Part shown: positions 34,479 through 44,000 of the stretch, piece after piece
Layout: each line of letters opens with the position of its first letter
Numbering within the stretch: position 1 is the first letter of the stretch
NCBI GenBank assembly: GCA_947164965.1
Contig: CAMUYR010000010.1
Coordinates: 1 to 64,000 of the forward strand
DNA: 64,000 bases
DNA from: an uncultured Prevotella sp.
Lineage (GTDB): Bacteria > Bacteroidota > Bacteroidia > Bacteroidales > Bacteroidaceae
Direction of reading: 5' to 3'
Program-made: the position numbers and the translations under genes
The notes under the pieces: generated by a model
What the model was told of the DNA's origin: nothing
Seen by the model: the letters and a program-made list of their open reading frames with translations, nothing else
Databases searched by the model: none

Positions 34479-37400
34479 AACCACTCACCATTTATAAAGC
34501 CAGCGCCGGTTCGGGAAAGACCTTTACGCTGGCAACAGAATATATCAAGCTGCTAGTGCGCAACCCACAGAGCTATCGCACTATTCTGGCCGTCACCTTT
34601 ACAAATAAGGCGACTGAGGAAATGAAAATGCGTATTCTCAGTCAGCTGTACGGTATTGTGAACAAGCTGGAGGACTCGAACGACTATCTGAAAAAGATTA
34701 TGGACGAGACGCAGATGGGCGAAGAGCAGGTAAGAAAACAGGCGGCCATAGCCCTGCAACTGTTGTTGCACAACTACAACTACTTCCGCGTGGAGACCAT
34801 CGACACGTTCTTTCAGAGTGTGCTGCGCAATCTGGCGCGAGAACTGGACTTGACAGCAAACCTCCGCATCGGTCTGAATGATGTTCAGGTAGAAGAGCAG
34901 GCTGTAGACAGGTTGATTGACCACCTGACTCACCAGGACGTGCTGTTGCAATGGATTCTGAAATACATTATGGAAACCATTAGTGAAAACCAGTCGTGGA
35001 ATATCATCGGCAAGGTGAAGAGTTTCGGTCGCACCATCTTCCGCGATTACTATAAAGAACAAAGCGATGCCCTGAAGGAGAAAACCAGCGACGAACACTT
35101 CTTCACGGAATACTCCAAGCAGCTTCGCGACATCAGAAGAGATGCGCAAGAGCACATGAAACAGCTGGGTGACCAGTTTTTTGACATCCTGCATTCTGAA
35201 GGGCTTGGCTTAGAGAATCTGGCCTACGGGAAAACGGGTATCGCAGCATTCTTCGTCAAGCTGCAACGAGGCGAGTTTGATGCCAGCATCGAGGGCAAGC
35301 GCGTAGTTGACTGTTGTGAGGATCCCGAGAAGTGGAGCAGCAAGAAGGGGCCGTTCCGCGATAAAATCATCATGCTTGCAGACTGCACACTGATACCACT
35401 CTTGCGGCATGCTTTGGACGTACGCCCCCATCAATACAAGCTCTTCAAATCGGCCGATCTCACCCTGCGTCATCTGAACCAATTGCGACTGTTGGGTAAT
35501 ATCGAACAAAAGGTCAGAGAGCTGAATGAAGAGGCTAACAGGTTTCTGTTGAGCGATACGCAGCAGCTGTTGCATGCGCTGATCGAAGAGAGCGACTCGC
35601 CTTTTATCTTCGAAAAGATCGGTACGCAACTGGAACACATCATGATTGACGAGTTTCAGGACACCAGTACCGTGCAATGGCAGAACTTCAAGGTGTTGCT
35701 GCAGGAGTGTATGAGTCATGTGGACACCGAAAATCTGATTGTCGGTGACGTGAAACAGAGCATCTACCGCTGGCGCTCGGGCGACTGGCGGTTGCTGAAT
35801 GCCATCGACAGGGAATTCCCAACGCCTCAGAAGATGCTAGATATCCGTCCCTTGGAAACCAACTACCGCTCGTTGCGACGCATCATCGAATTTAACAATG
35901 CTTTCTTTACGGAGGCAGCCCGACAAGAATACAAGCAGCAACGTGAGGAATATCCTGAAGGTGCCGAGCAACTGCGCAACGCGTATCTGGATGTGGCACA
36001 ACTGATTCCCGCAAAACGCGACAACAGCGGCTATGTCAATATCCGTCTGCTGCCAAGCGAAGACTATCAAGAACGGACATTGCAACTGCTGGCCGAAACA
36101 ACGGAAGAACTCCTGGAGAAAGGCGTCAAGCCCAAGCAGATTGCCATACTGGTACGAACGAACAAGGTGATACCGCAGATTGCAGAGTATTTTGCCAACG
36201 CGCTGCCCAAAGTAAGCATTGTGAGTGACGAAGCATTCCGACTGGATGCATCCGTTGCAACGTCGATCATTGTTCAGGCCCTACATCTGCTGACACATCC
36301 TGACGACACGTTGGCAAAAGCCACTCTCGCAAAACTCTATCAGCGCGAGGTGCTGAAAAGCGAAAAGGCAGAAAACGAACTGCTGATTCGGCAGCAACCC
36401 CTCGACGAGCTGTTGCCAGAGGAATACGTCAGCCAACAGGAACAGCTCCAGCAGATGCCGCTCTACGAACTGGCAGAGCGACTGTATACGCTCTTCCGTC
36501 TGGAAAAACTGGAGGAGGAAAGTGCATACATCTGTGCTTTCTTCGACCAGCTGTTGAAGTTCACACAGGACAACTCTACCGACATCGACGCCTTTGTCCG
36601 CGAATGGGAGGAGACCATTGGCAGCAAGACGATACAGGCAGAAGAGAGTGACGGCCTGCGCATCCTGACCATTCATAAAAGTAAGGGTCTGGAGTTCGAC
36701 CATGTGTTGCTGCCCTTCAGCGACTGGCGTATGGAGCTTTCCGACATCCTGTGGTGCAAGCCCCAGGAAGACCCCTTCGCCGCACTACCCCTTGCGCCTA
36801 TTGATTATAGCGAGAAACAAATGCGTGGCACCATTTACGAACATGACTATCTGGACGAACATCTACAAAACACGGTAGATAACCTGAACTTGTTGTATGT
36901 GGCGTTTACCCGTGCTTCGCGCAGTCTGTTCGTCATCGGTAAACGCGACACCAAGTCGTCCCGTTCTGTACTGGTTCAATCAGTATTGCCCGAACTGAAA
37001 CTGGAGGGAGGCATACTGGAAGGAGAAGAAGACCAAGAGGCTATTCTCGAGTATACTTACGGCGAGCCCATCAGTAACAACCAACAGGAAGTGAAGAAGA
37101 AGCAGTCGGAAAACGTCTTCATGCAACCTGTCACTCCGCTGCCCGTCAGCATGACAACCTTCGAGGCCAAGACGGAGTTCAGACAGAGTAATCGCAGTCG
37201 TGAATTCATTGAAGGAGAAGACGAACAGGCAGAGCTGAGCTATATTAAAATAGGTAGCGTGCTGCACCAGATTTTCTCTACGATTCGCACCACCGCTGAT
37301 ATCGAAAAAGCACTCCAACAATTGCAGAACGACGGTGTACTCTACGACGATGAAGTGACACGTGAGAAGGTATCGTCAATGTTGCGCAAGCGTCTTGAAT

Positions 37401-37681
37401 CAAAACGTGTTAGTGACTGGTTCTCAGGACGTTGGAATCTATACAACGAGTGTAGCATCCTCCGAATTAACAAAGACGGAAAGGTAGAAGAACGACGCCC
37501 TGACCGCGTGATGACCAATGGTCAGGAGACGCAGGTAGTAGACTTCAAATTCGGACGTCCGCAACCCGAACACCAGGAGCAGGTCAAAGAGTATGTCAAC
37601 CTGCTCAAGGAGATGGGAATGCCTCAAGTGAAGGGATGGCTGTGGTATGTCTACAGCAACAAAATAGAAGAAGTGATATAG
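34472..37681 (+). CDS. addA: AddA/RecB-like helicase-nuclease
   Basis: 1069 residues. A UvrD-type helicase with Walker A KASAGSGKTFTLA (residues 9-21), IMIDEFQDTSTVQW (near 389) and TIHKSKGLEFDHVLLP (near 733), then a C-terminal PD-(D/E)XK nuclease with RRPDRV and VVDFKFG (1009-1028). With AddB it resects double-strand breaks for RecA loading, and in other bacteria it also degrades foreign linear DNA. The partner gene starts 13 bases downstream. Confidence 0.9.
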   Translation: MVKPLTIYKASAGSGKTFTLATEYIKLLVRNPQSYRTILAVTFTNKATEEMKMRILSQLYGIVNKLEDSNDYLKKIMDETQMGEEQVRKQAAIALQLLLHNYNYFRVETIDTFFQSVLRNLARELDLTANLRIGLNDVQVEEQAVDRLIDHLTHQDVLLQWILKYIMETISENQSWNIIGKVKSFGRTIFRDYYKEQSDALKEKTSDEHFFTEYSKQLRDIRRDAQEHMKQLGDQFFDILHSEGLGLENLAYGKTGIAAFFVKLQRGEFDASIEGKRVVDCCEDPEKWSSKKGPFRDKIIMLADCTLIPLLRHALDVRPHQYKLFKSADLTLRHLNQLRLLGNIEQKVRELNEEANRFLLSDTQQLLHALIEESDSPFIFEKIGTQLEHIMIDEFQDTSTVQWQNFKVLLQECMSHVDTENLIVGDVKQSIYRWRSGDWRLLNAIDREFPTPQKMLDIRPLETNYRSLRRIIEFNNAFFTEAARQEYKQQREEYPEGAEQLRNAYLDVAQLIPAKRDNSGYVNIRLLPSEDYQERTLQLLAETTEELLEKGVKPKQIAILVRTNKVIPQIAEYFANALPKVSIVSDEAFRLDASVATSIIVQALHLLTHPDDTLAKATLAKLYQREVLKSEKAENELLIRQQPLDELLPEEYVSQQEQLQQMPLYELAERLYTLFRLEKLEEESAYICAFFDQLLKFTQDNSTDIDAFVREWEETIGSKTIQAEESDGLRILTIHKSKGLEFDHVLLPFSDWRMELSDILWCKPQEDPFAALPLAPIDYSEKQMRGTIYEHDYLDEHLQNTVDNLNLLYVAFTRASRSLFVIGKRDTKSSRSVLVQSVLPELKLEGGILEGEEDQEAILEYTYGEPISNNQQEVKKKQSENVFMQPVTPLPVSMTTFEAKTEFRQSNRSREFIEGEDEQAELSYIKIGSVLHQIFSTIRTTADIEKALQQLQNDGVLYDDEVTREKVSSMLRKRLESKRVSDWFSGRWNLYNECSILRINKDGKVEERRPDRVMTNGQETQVVDFKFGRPQPEHQEQVKEYVNLLKEMGMPQVKGWLWYVYSNKIEEVI

Positions 37682-37694
37682 GAGCAAAAAGGAT

Positions 37695-40400
37695 ATGAAG
37701 AGTTTCTTAGAACACGTCGCACAAGACATCATCAACAAATACGGCACAAATCTGGCACACATCGTGGTAGTGTTCCCTAACAAACGTGCCTCATTGTTTC
37801 TGAACGAGCACCTTGCACGCATCGCAAAACGCCCTTTGTGGAGTCCGTCCTACATCACTATCAGCGACCTCTTCCGTCGCCAGTCATCCTTACAAGTAGC
37901 CGATTCCATCAAGCTGGTTTGTGAACTCTATCAGTCGTTTTGCCAGCAGACGGGATCGACCGAGACGCTGGACAAATTCTTCGGTTGGGGGCAACTGATG
38001 CTGACCGACTTTGACGACATCGATAAAAACATGGCGGACGCCAATCGTGTCTTTGCCAATGTAAGGGACATCCACGAGTTAGACGACGTGTCGTACCTCA
38101 CTGACGAACAGCGCGCCATCATCCGTCGCTTCTTCTCGCATTTCACCGACGATCATAACACCGAGCTGAAGCAACGGTTCCTGAATCTCTGGAGTCATTT
38201 TGCAGACATCTACCACGACTTCAACCAACGGCTGGCATCGCAAGGGCTTGCTTACGAGGGCGCCCTCTATCGTAGCGTCGTGGAATCACTGTCCGCCACT
38301 CCTGATACTTCAGATGACGACGACACCATCTATCTCTTTGTCGGTTTCAACCTGCTCCAAAAGGTTGAACAGCGACTCTTTGCCTACCTGCAACAGCAGG
38401 GCAAAGCCTTCTTCTATTGGGACTTCGACCATTATTACATCAAGCGTCACGAGGCCGGCCACTATATCGCACAGTATCTGCAGCTGTTCCCCAACGAGCT
38501 GCCGACGGAGCGCGAGGACATTTACGGCAATTTCAAGAATCCCAAGGACATACGCTTTATTACCGCTCATACGGAGAATATCCAGGCACGCTACGTCAGT
38601 ACCTGGCTGCAGCAACAGCAGCGTTATCAGGACGGACGGCGGACGGCCATCGTACTCTGCAACGAACAGTTGCTGCCAACGGTGATCCACTGCCTGCCTC
38701 CGGAGGTCGACAAGGTGAACATCACCACGGGTTATCCTTTGTCGCAAACAGCGGCAGCCTCCTTCATCCAGCTCTACTTCGAATACTGCCTGGGCGGAGG
38801 TTCTCCCCGTCTGCTCCGCACTTTTTTGCGGCATCCCTATACCCGTTTCATGAACGAAGAAGGCGAATGGAAAGAGGCGGAGCCAATGCTCGTCATCCCC
38901 CGACTGTTACACCTGCTCCGCGAGATAGCCACGCAAGCTAAAGACACCATTAGCGACCCTTTGTTCCAGGAGTCGATATTCCGCGCCTACACCCTGCTCA
39001 ACAGGATTGACGACCTGATGAAAAGCGGTGACCTGCGTGTTGATCCAACCACGTTGCAACGCCTCACCCAACAACTCATCCAGCAGACAAGCATCCCGTT
39101 CCATGGTGAACCGGCAGAGGGTGTGCAAATCATGGGAGTCTTGGAAACACGAAACCTCGACTTCGACCACGTCCTGCTGCTCTCCTGCAACGAAGGACAA
39201 TTGCCGCGTGGTGTCAATGACAGCTCTCTGATTCCACACAGCATCCGGAAAGCTTACGAACTGACGACTGTCGACAACAAGGTAAGCATCTTTGCCTACT
39301 ATTTCCACCGCCTGCTGCAACGAGCCTCTGACGTCACGCTGGTCTATAACAGCTCGACGGAAGACGGACAACGTGGAGAGATGAGCCGGTTCATGTTGCA
39401 ACTGCTCGTGGAAAGCGGGCAGAAAATCACCCAGCACACGCTGCAGTCAGGACAGACGGCACCTCACTGGCAACCCGCCGCTATCGAGAAGACGCCGGCA
39501 GTCATGGAAGCCATCACGAGCTATATCAAAGGCAACAAAAACATTATCTCGCCAACGGCTGTCAACTACTACCTGCGCTGTCCGCTGCGATACTATTATC
39601 ACTATGCTGCCAACATCCGCGAACCGGAAATCCCCGACGATGAACAGGAGCTGGACAACCGCATCTTCGGCACCGTATTCCACGAGGCAGCCGACATCAT
39701 CTATCACCAGTTGCCTGCCCACATCGAACGTGAGCTGCTGGTTCACCTGCTGAAGCAGAAAGTAGAGATAGAAAGGGCCGTCGACGAAGCCTTCCATCGC
39801 GTCATGCCCTTTGCACCACAAAGCGGCCTGCATATCATCAACCGCGAGGTGATTATCCATTACCTGCGACAGCTTATCAGCATCGACATGCAGCTGGCAC
39901 CGTTCACCATTCTTGGCTTGGAGAAAGACGTCATGCGGCCCTTGTCGTCAGAATTGAGAATCGGTGGCCGCATAGACCGCCTGGATCTGGTGGGCGAAGG
40001 AACAGCAGAGGAACGCATCAGGGTGGTCGACTACAAGACGGGCAGCCAACAGCTGAAGGCACTGGCCGATGTGGATGCCATCTTCCAACCTGAGAATGTG
40101 CACGAACACTCAGACTATTATCTGCAGACGTTTGTCTATGCGGACATTGTTAGTGGCATGTATCACAAGCCCGTATCCCCTGCCCTCTTCTTTATCCAGC
40201 ATGCCGCTGCCGAGGATTACGACCCCACAATACGCTTCGGACGTGAACCGATACGAGACATCGCACCACACAGCCAACGGTTCAACGAACTGTTAAACCA
40301 GACGGTAGCGGAGATTTTCAATACCGAAGAGCCCTTCCGTCCTACCCAAGACATGAAGGTATGCGATACGTGTCCTTACAACCTGCTTTGCAGACGCTGA
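37695..40400 (+). CDS. addB: AddB-like PD-(D/E)XK nuclease with iron-sulfur cluster motif
   Basis: 901 residues. The N-terminal helicase-like part (IVVVFPNKRASLFLNEHLA) has no Walker A GxGKT, so ATP use is doubtful. The nuclease domain shows GGRIDRLD (near 757) and VVDYKTG (near 777). One cysteine in YYLRCPLRYYYHY (near 627) and three in CDTCPYNLLC (near 889) match the four Fe-S ligands of AddB nucleases. It is translated right after addA with a purine-rich site (AGGAGCAAAAAGGAT). Its end overlaps the convergent patatin gene by 25 bases. Confidence 0.88.
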   Translation: MKSFLEHVAQDIINKYGTNLAHIVVVFPNKRASLFLNEHLARIAKRPLWSPSYITISDLFRRQSSLQVADSIKLVCELYQSFCQQTGSTETLDKFFGWGQLMLTDFDDIDKNMADANRVFANVRDIHELDDVSYLTDEQRAIIRRFFSHFTDDHNTELKQRFLNLWSHFADIYHDFNQRLASQGLAYEGALYRSVVESLSATPDTSDDDDTIYLFVGFNLLQKVEQRLFAYLQQQGKAFFYWDFDHYYIKRHEAGHYIAQYLQLFPNELPTEREDIYGNFKNPKDIRFITAHTENIQARYVSTWLQQQQRYQDGRRTAIVLCNEQLLPTVIHCLPPEVDKVNITTGYPLSQTAAASFIQLYFEYCLGGGSPRLLRTFLRHPYTRFMNEEGEWKEAEPMLVIPRLLHLLREIATQAKDTISDPLFQESIFRAYTLLNRIDDLMKSGDLRVDPTTLQRLTQQLIQQTSIPFHGEPAEGVQIMGVLETRNLDFDHVLLLSCNEGQLPRGVNDSSLIPHSIRKAYELTTVDNKVSIFAYYFHRLLQRASDVTLVYNSSTEDGQRGEMSRFMLQLLVESGQKITQHTLQSGQTAPHWQPAAIEKTPAVMEAITSYIKGNKNIISPTAVNYYLRCPLRYYYHYAANIREPEIPDDEQELDNRIFGTVFHEAADIIYHQLPAHIERELLVHLLKQKVEIERAVDEAFHRVMPFAPQSGLHIINREVIIHYLRQLISIDMQLAPFTILGLEKDVMRPLSSELRIGGRIDRLDLVGEGTAEERIRVVDYKTGSQQLKALADVDAIFQPENVHEHSDYYLQTFVYADIVSGMYHKPVSPALFFIQHAAAEDYDPTIRFGREPIRDIAPHSQRFNELLNQTVAEIFNTEEPFRPTQDMKVCDTCPYNLLCRR

Positions 40401-41227
40401 CAAAAGCGCTCACCCAAAGCAAAGCCTTCCTCATAGAGGCGTTCCAACTTGTCGACATCCTGCGAAATACGCCCGACTTCCAACGGGCGCTCAGGTCGTA
40501 TGACAACTACTTCGCCCCAGTCTTCCATCCGTTCTATGAGTTCCAGCTGCTTGTTATATTCCTCCACACGACGGCTTAACGCCACGCGCAACCGAGGATA
40601 TTCTTTGTAGACAAACCGTGGCATCTTGAATTCCAGTTCCCTCGACCGATAGCCTCTGTTACGCGTCAGCACCACCACATTCTCATGATGGCCCGTGTCG
40701 ATGGAACGAACAATGGGGATGCTGTCAACAATACCACCGTCTAACATCGGAATGCCGTCAACCTCGGTAATCTGCGACACAAAAGGCAACGAGCTCGACG
40801 CTTTGGCAATAGCCGTCAACCGCTGGTGGTCGTGTTTCTCGGAGAGATACATCGCACGACCCGTTCGGCAATTGGTAGTCACCATCTCAAAAACGGCAGG
40901 GTTCTTCTCGTAAGTATCGTAATCGAAGGGCACTATCTCTTCCGGGAAACGCTCGTAGAGAATGTCCGGATCGAAGATGCTGCCATGCTGCAACAGACTG
41001 CGCAACGAGATATAATCATACTTCTCCAGCATGTCGATATTCGAGTAGCGGGCCCGGCGCGGCTGCCGGCTCATATACGATAATCCATTGCACGCTCCGG
41101 CCGATACTGCGACGACATACGGGAAGTAGACTTCATGCTTCATCAGGGCATCAAGAACACCCGAAGTAAACACGCCTCGCATGCCTCCTCCCTCAAGAAC
41201 CAGACCTGTATTTGCAGTTATATGCAT
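40376..41227 (-). CDS. Patatin-like phospholipase
   Basis: 283 residues. The oxyanion loop GLVLEGGGMRGVFTSGVLDA, the nucleophile serine in VVAVSAGACNG and the aspartate in LDGGIVDSIP make up the Ser-Asp dyad of patatins. The residue two before the serine is Ala rather than the usual Gly of GxSxG. It resembles E. coli YjjU. Probably a cytoplasmic lipid acyl hydrolase. Divergent from the aminopeptidase gene. Confidence 0.9.
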   Translation of the reverse strand: MHITANTGLVLEGGGMRGVFTSGVLDALMKHEVYFPYVVAVSAGACNGLSYMSRQPRRARYSNIDMLEKYDYISLRSLLQHGSIFDPDILYERFPEEIVPFDYDTYEKNPAVFEMVTTNCRTGRAMYLSEKHDHQRLTAIAKASSSLPFVSQITEVDGIPMLDGGIVDSIPIVRSIDTGHHENVVVLTRNRGYRSRELEFKMPRFVYKEYPRLRVALSRRVEEYNKQLELIERMEDWGEVVVIRPERPLEVGRISQDVDKLERLYEEGFALGERFCQRLQSRL

Positions 41228-41247
41228 TTTTAATACTTTTTAGGGTG

Positions 41248-41255
41248 CAAAATTA
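41248..41255 (-). promoter_or_regulatory. -7 box of the patatin gene
   Basis: The minus strand reads TAATTTTG, 20 bases before the ATG. No clear -33 element. Confidence 0.5.
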
Positions 41256-41277
41256 CAACTTTTCTAAAAATAATGCG

Positions 41278-41285
41278 TATCTTTG
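41278..41285 (+). promoter_or_regulatory. -7 box of the aminopeptidase P operon
   Basis: TATCTTTG, 38 bases before the ATG. Lies 22 bases from the patatin -7 box on the other strand, so the two promoters overlap and may compete. Confidence 0.5.
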
Positions 41286-41323
41286 CAAAATATTTGCAAT
41301 ACTTTAAGTTGATTTATTGATTT

Positions 41324-42724
41324 ATGTTCGATAAACAGACCTATATCCGGCGCCGTGCCGAACTCAAGAAACTAGTTGGTGAAGGAGTCATCATACTCTT
41401 TGGCAACAACGAATCACCCTGTAATTATCCTGCCAACGCCTACGCGCCCATGCGTCAGGATTCTTCGTTCCTTTACTACTTCGGACAGCACCGCGACGGG
41501 CTGGTCGGTGTTATTGATATTGACAAGGACGAAGAGTGGCTCTTTGGCGATGATATCGATGTAGAGGATATCGTGTGGATGGGCTTCACACCTTCGGTGG
41601 CCGATCTGGCCGCCGAGGTTGGCGTACAAAAAACCGCCCCCATGTCACAGCTCAGTTCCGTTTGTTGCTGTGACACAGCAACAAACCGAACCATCCATTT
41701 CCTCCCCCCTTACCGCCACGATACCAAGATACAAATCATGGACCTGTTGGGCATCCATCCCTCCAAGCAGAAAGAGGCTGCATCGCTGGCGCTTATCAAA
41801 GCGGTGGTGAAAATGCGAAGCACCAAGGAATTGCAGGAGATTGCTGCTATCGACCGCGCCTGCGATGTCGGCTACGCCATGCACACAACGGCTCAGCTGC
41901 TTATCAAGCCCGGCGTGACAGAGCGTTTCATCGGTGGACAGGTCGACGGTATTGCCCGTTCTCTGGCTAGCGGCACCAGCTTTGCTACCATCTTCTCGCA
42001 GCATGGCGAGATCATGCACGGCAATCCTTCCGGTGCCCGATTGGAGGAAGGCCGGTTGGCGCTCTGCGATGCCGGTTGCGAACTGGACGACTATTGTTCC
42101 GACCATACCCGCACGATGCCCGTCAACGGCAAGTTCAGCCAGCGCCAGTTGGAAATCTATTCCATCGTCGAAGCCTGTCATGACTACGTATTAGAAGTAG
42201 CCAAGCCTGGCGTCAAATACATGGATGTCCACATGGCTGTTTGCACCATGATGACAGAGCGTCTGAAAGAGCTCGGTCTGATGAAGGGTGACACCGAAGA
42301 AGCTGTACGCGCCGGTGCTCACGCTATGTTCCTGCCTCACGGACTTGGACACATGATGGGTATGGACGTGCACGATATGGAGGGCTTAGGTCAAATCTAC
42401 GTCGGTTTCGACGAAGAGACGCGTCCTAACCTCGAACAGTTTGGCACCAACTGCCTGCGCATGGGTCGCCGTTTGGAGGAAGGCTTTGTGGTGACCGACG
42501 AGCCCGGTATCTATTTCATTCCGCAACTCATCGACGAGTGGCGCGCCAAGGGACATTGTAAGGAGTTTTTGTGTTTCGACAAAATCGAGACATACAAGGA
42601 CTTTGGCGGCATCCGCATCGAAGACGACGTGCTCATCACCAGCGACGGTTGCCGTTTCCTCGGACAGAAGCGCATCCCCTACCACCCTGCCGAACTGGAA
42701 GAATTTATGAATACAAACAACTAA
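41324..42724 (+). CDS. Aminopeptidase P family protein (Xaa-Pro aminopeptidase)
   Basis: 466 residues. An N-terminal creatinase-like domain is followed by the M24 pita-bread domain with the metal ligands D249 and D260 (CDAGCELDDYCSDHTRT), the histidine in LPHGLGHMMG, and glutamates in DEPGIYF and GGIRIEDDVL. It removes residues before proline and is probably cytoplasmic, as there is no signal peptide. A nearly perfect 37-bp palindrome lies within the coding region at 41655-41691 and codes CCCDTATNR, a local sequence unlike the rest. The C1 peptidase gene follows after 18 bases. Confidence 0.93.
   Translation: MFDKQTYIRRRAELKKLVGEGVIILFGNNESPCNYPANAYAPMRQDSSFLYYFGQHRDGLVGVIDIDKDEEWLFGDDIDVEDIVWMGFTPSVADLAAEVGVQKTAPMSQLSSVCCCDTATNRTIHFLPPYRHDTKIQIMDLLGIHPSKQKEAASLALIKAVVKMRSTKELQEIAAIDRACDVGYAMHTTAQLLIKPGVTERFIGGQVDGIARSLASGTSFATIFSQHGEIMHGNPSGARLEEGRLALCDAGCELDDYCSDHTRTMPVNGKFSQRQLEIYSIVEACHDYVLEVAKPGVKYMDVHMAVCTMMTERLKELGLMKGDTEEAVRAGAHAMFLPHGLGHMMGMDVHDMEGLGQIYVGFDEETRPNLEQFGTNCLRMGRRLEEGFVVTDEPGIYFIPQLIDEWRAKGHCKEFLCFDKIETYKDFGGIRIEDDVLITSDGCRFLGQKRIPYHPAELEEFMNTNN
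41655..41691. repeat. 37-bp near-perfect palindrome inside the aminopeptidase gene
   Basis: Arms of 18 bases (41655-41672 and 41674-41691) around one central base, with a single mismatch (41659/41687). The left arm is GTTCCGTTTGTTGCTGTG. Read in frame it gives the Cys-rich SSVCCCDTATNRT between the two domains. Confidence 0.8.
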
Positions 42725-42742
42725 TAAAACGAATAAAGAATC

Positions 42743-43954
42743 ATGAAGAAACTATTGACATTCGCACTGATGACACTCGTGTGTCTAGGTGCTGCAGCAG
42801 CCAAGAAAAAGGCACCTGCAAAGAAGAACGACAACAAGCCCGTATTCACCGTCATCAAGGAGATTCCTGTGACCAGCGTCAAGGACCAGAACCGTTCGGG
42901 CACGTGCTGGGACTACTCTACCCTCTCTTTCTTCGAGGCCGAGATTCTCAAGGCTACTGGTAAGAAGTATGACCTCTGCGAGTCGTTTGTTGCCAACAAG
43001 ACCTATATGGAGCGCGCCATTCAGGTGGTTCGTTTCCACGGAGATTGCCAGTTTGCCCAGGGCGGTAGCGCTGAAGACGTGCTGGCTACGATGAAGACCC
43101 ACGGCATTGTTCCCGAGGGTACCATGCCTTTCCCGGGTTCTCTTTATGGCGACTCCCTGAACAACTTCAACGAATTCTTCAAGGTGCTGGAGCCTTATGT
43201 GGCTGCTATCGCCAAGAGCGACGCCAAGAAGATCAGCGGTGCCTGGAAGAACGGCTTGCAGGGCATTCTCGACGCCTATCTGGGCAAGTGTCCTGAGAAG
43301 TTCACCTACGAGGGCAAGCAGTACACCCCGAAGAGCTTTATGGCTTCGCTGGGTATCGACCTCAACGACTATGTCAGCATCACCAGCTATACCCACCACC
43401 CCTTCTACACCGCTTTTGCTGTAGAGGTGCAGGATAACTGGCGTTTCCCCTTGAGCTACAACGTACCCATGGACGAGATGATGCAGATTATCGACAATGC
43501 CGTAGAGAATGGCTACACCATCGCTTGGGGCGGCGACGTGTCGGAGGACGGCTTCACCCGTAAAGGTCTGGCTTATGCCGTCGATGCCACCAAGACACAG
43601 CAGAGCCTGCAGGGCAGCGATATGGCCAAGTGGCTGAAGATGACCACCACCAAGAAGCGCGACGTCATCGACTCGCTGGGTTGCACCGTTCCCGAGATTG
43701 TTCCTACCCAGGAGATGCGTCAGGAGCGTTTCGACAACTGGGAACTGACCGACGACCATGGCATGCACATTTACGGTGTTGCCAAGGACCAGAACGGCAA
43801 GGAGTATTACATGGTCAAGAACTCATGGGGCGAGAGTGGCGACTACAAGGGCACTTGGTATATGACCAAGACCTTCATTGCTGCCAACACCATGGACTTC
43901 CTCGTCAACAAGAAGGCTATCCCTGCTGCTATCCGCAAGAAGCTGGGCATCTAA
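42743..43954 (+). CDS. Exported C1-family (bleomycin hydrolase-like) cysteine peptidase
   Basis: 403 residues with a signal peptide (MKKLLTFALMTLVCLGAAAA) followed by a Lys-rich stretch. The catalytic cysteine is C55 in SGTCWDYSTLSFFEAE, the histidine is in TDDHGMHIYG (H339) and the asparagine in MVKNSWGES (about 360). This is the C1B aminopeptidase-C/bleomycin hydrolase type, which in Bacteroidota is often exported. It follows an aminopeptidase P gene, so the two may together process peptides, though in different compartments. Confidence 0.9.
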   Translation: MKKLLTFALMTLVCLGAAAAKKKAPAKKNDNKPVFTVIKEIPVTSVKDQNRSGTCWDYSTLSFFEAEILKATGKKYDLCESFVANKTYMERAIQVVRFHGDCQFAQGGSAEDVLATMKTHGIVPEGTMPFPGSLYGDSLNNFNEFFKVLEPYVAAIAKSDAKKISGAWKNGLQGILDAYLGKCPEKFTYEGKQYTPKSFMASLGIDLNDYVSITSYTHHPFYTAFAVEVQDNWRFPLSYNVPMDEMMQIIDNAVENGYTIAWGGDVSEDGFTRKGLAYAVDATKTQQSLQGSDMAKWLKMTTTKKRDVIDSLGCTVPEIVPTQEMRQERFDNWELTDDHGMHIYGVAKDQNGKEYYMVKNSWGESGDYKGTWYMTKTFIAANTMDFLVNKKAIPAAIRKKLGI

Positions 43955-44000
43955 TCACGACAATTATTATCATCTAATTAAATTACATTATTTTATTTTT

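Noticed and set aside
34472..40400. Anti-phage defence island
   Set aside because: The helicase-nuclease pair matches housekeeping AddAB, sits between core genes and has no accompanying defence genes.
43878..44000. N-terminal extension of transketolase
   Set aside because: It overlaps the C1 peptidase gene in another frame, and the family start matches the ATG at 44001.
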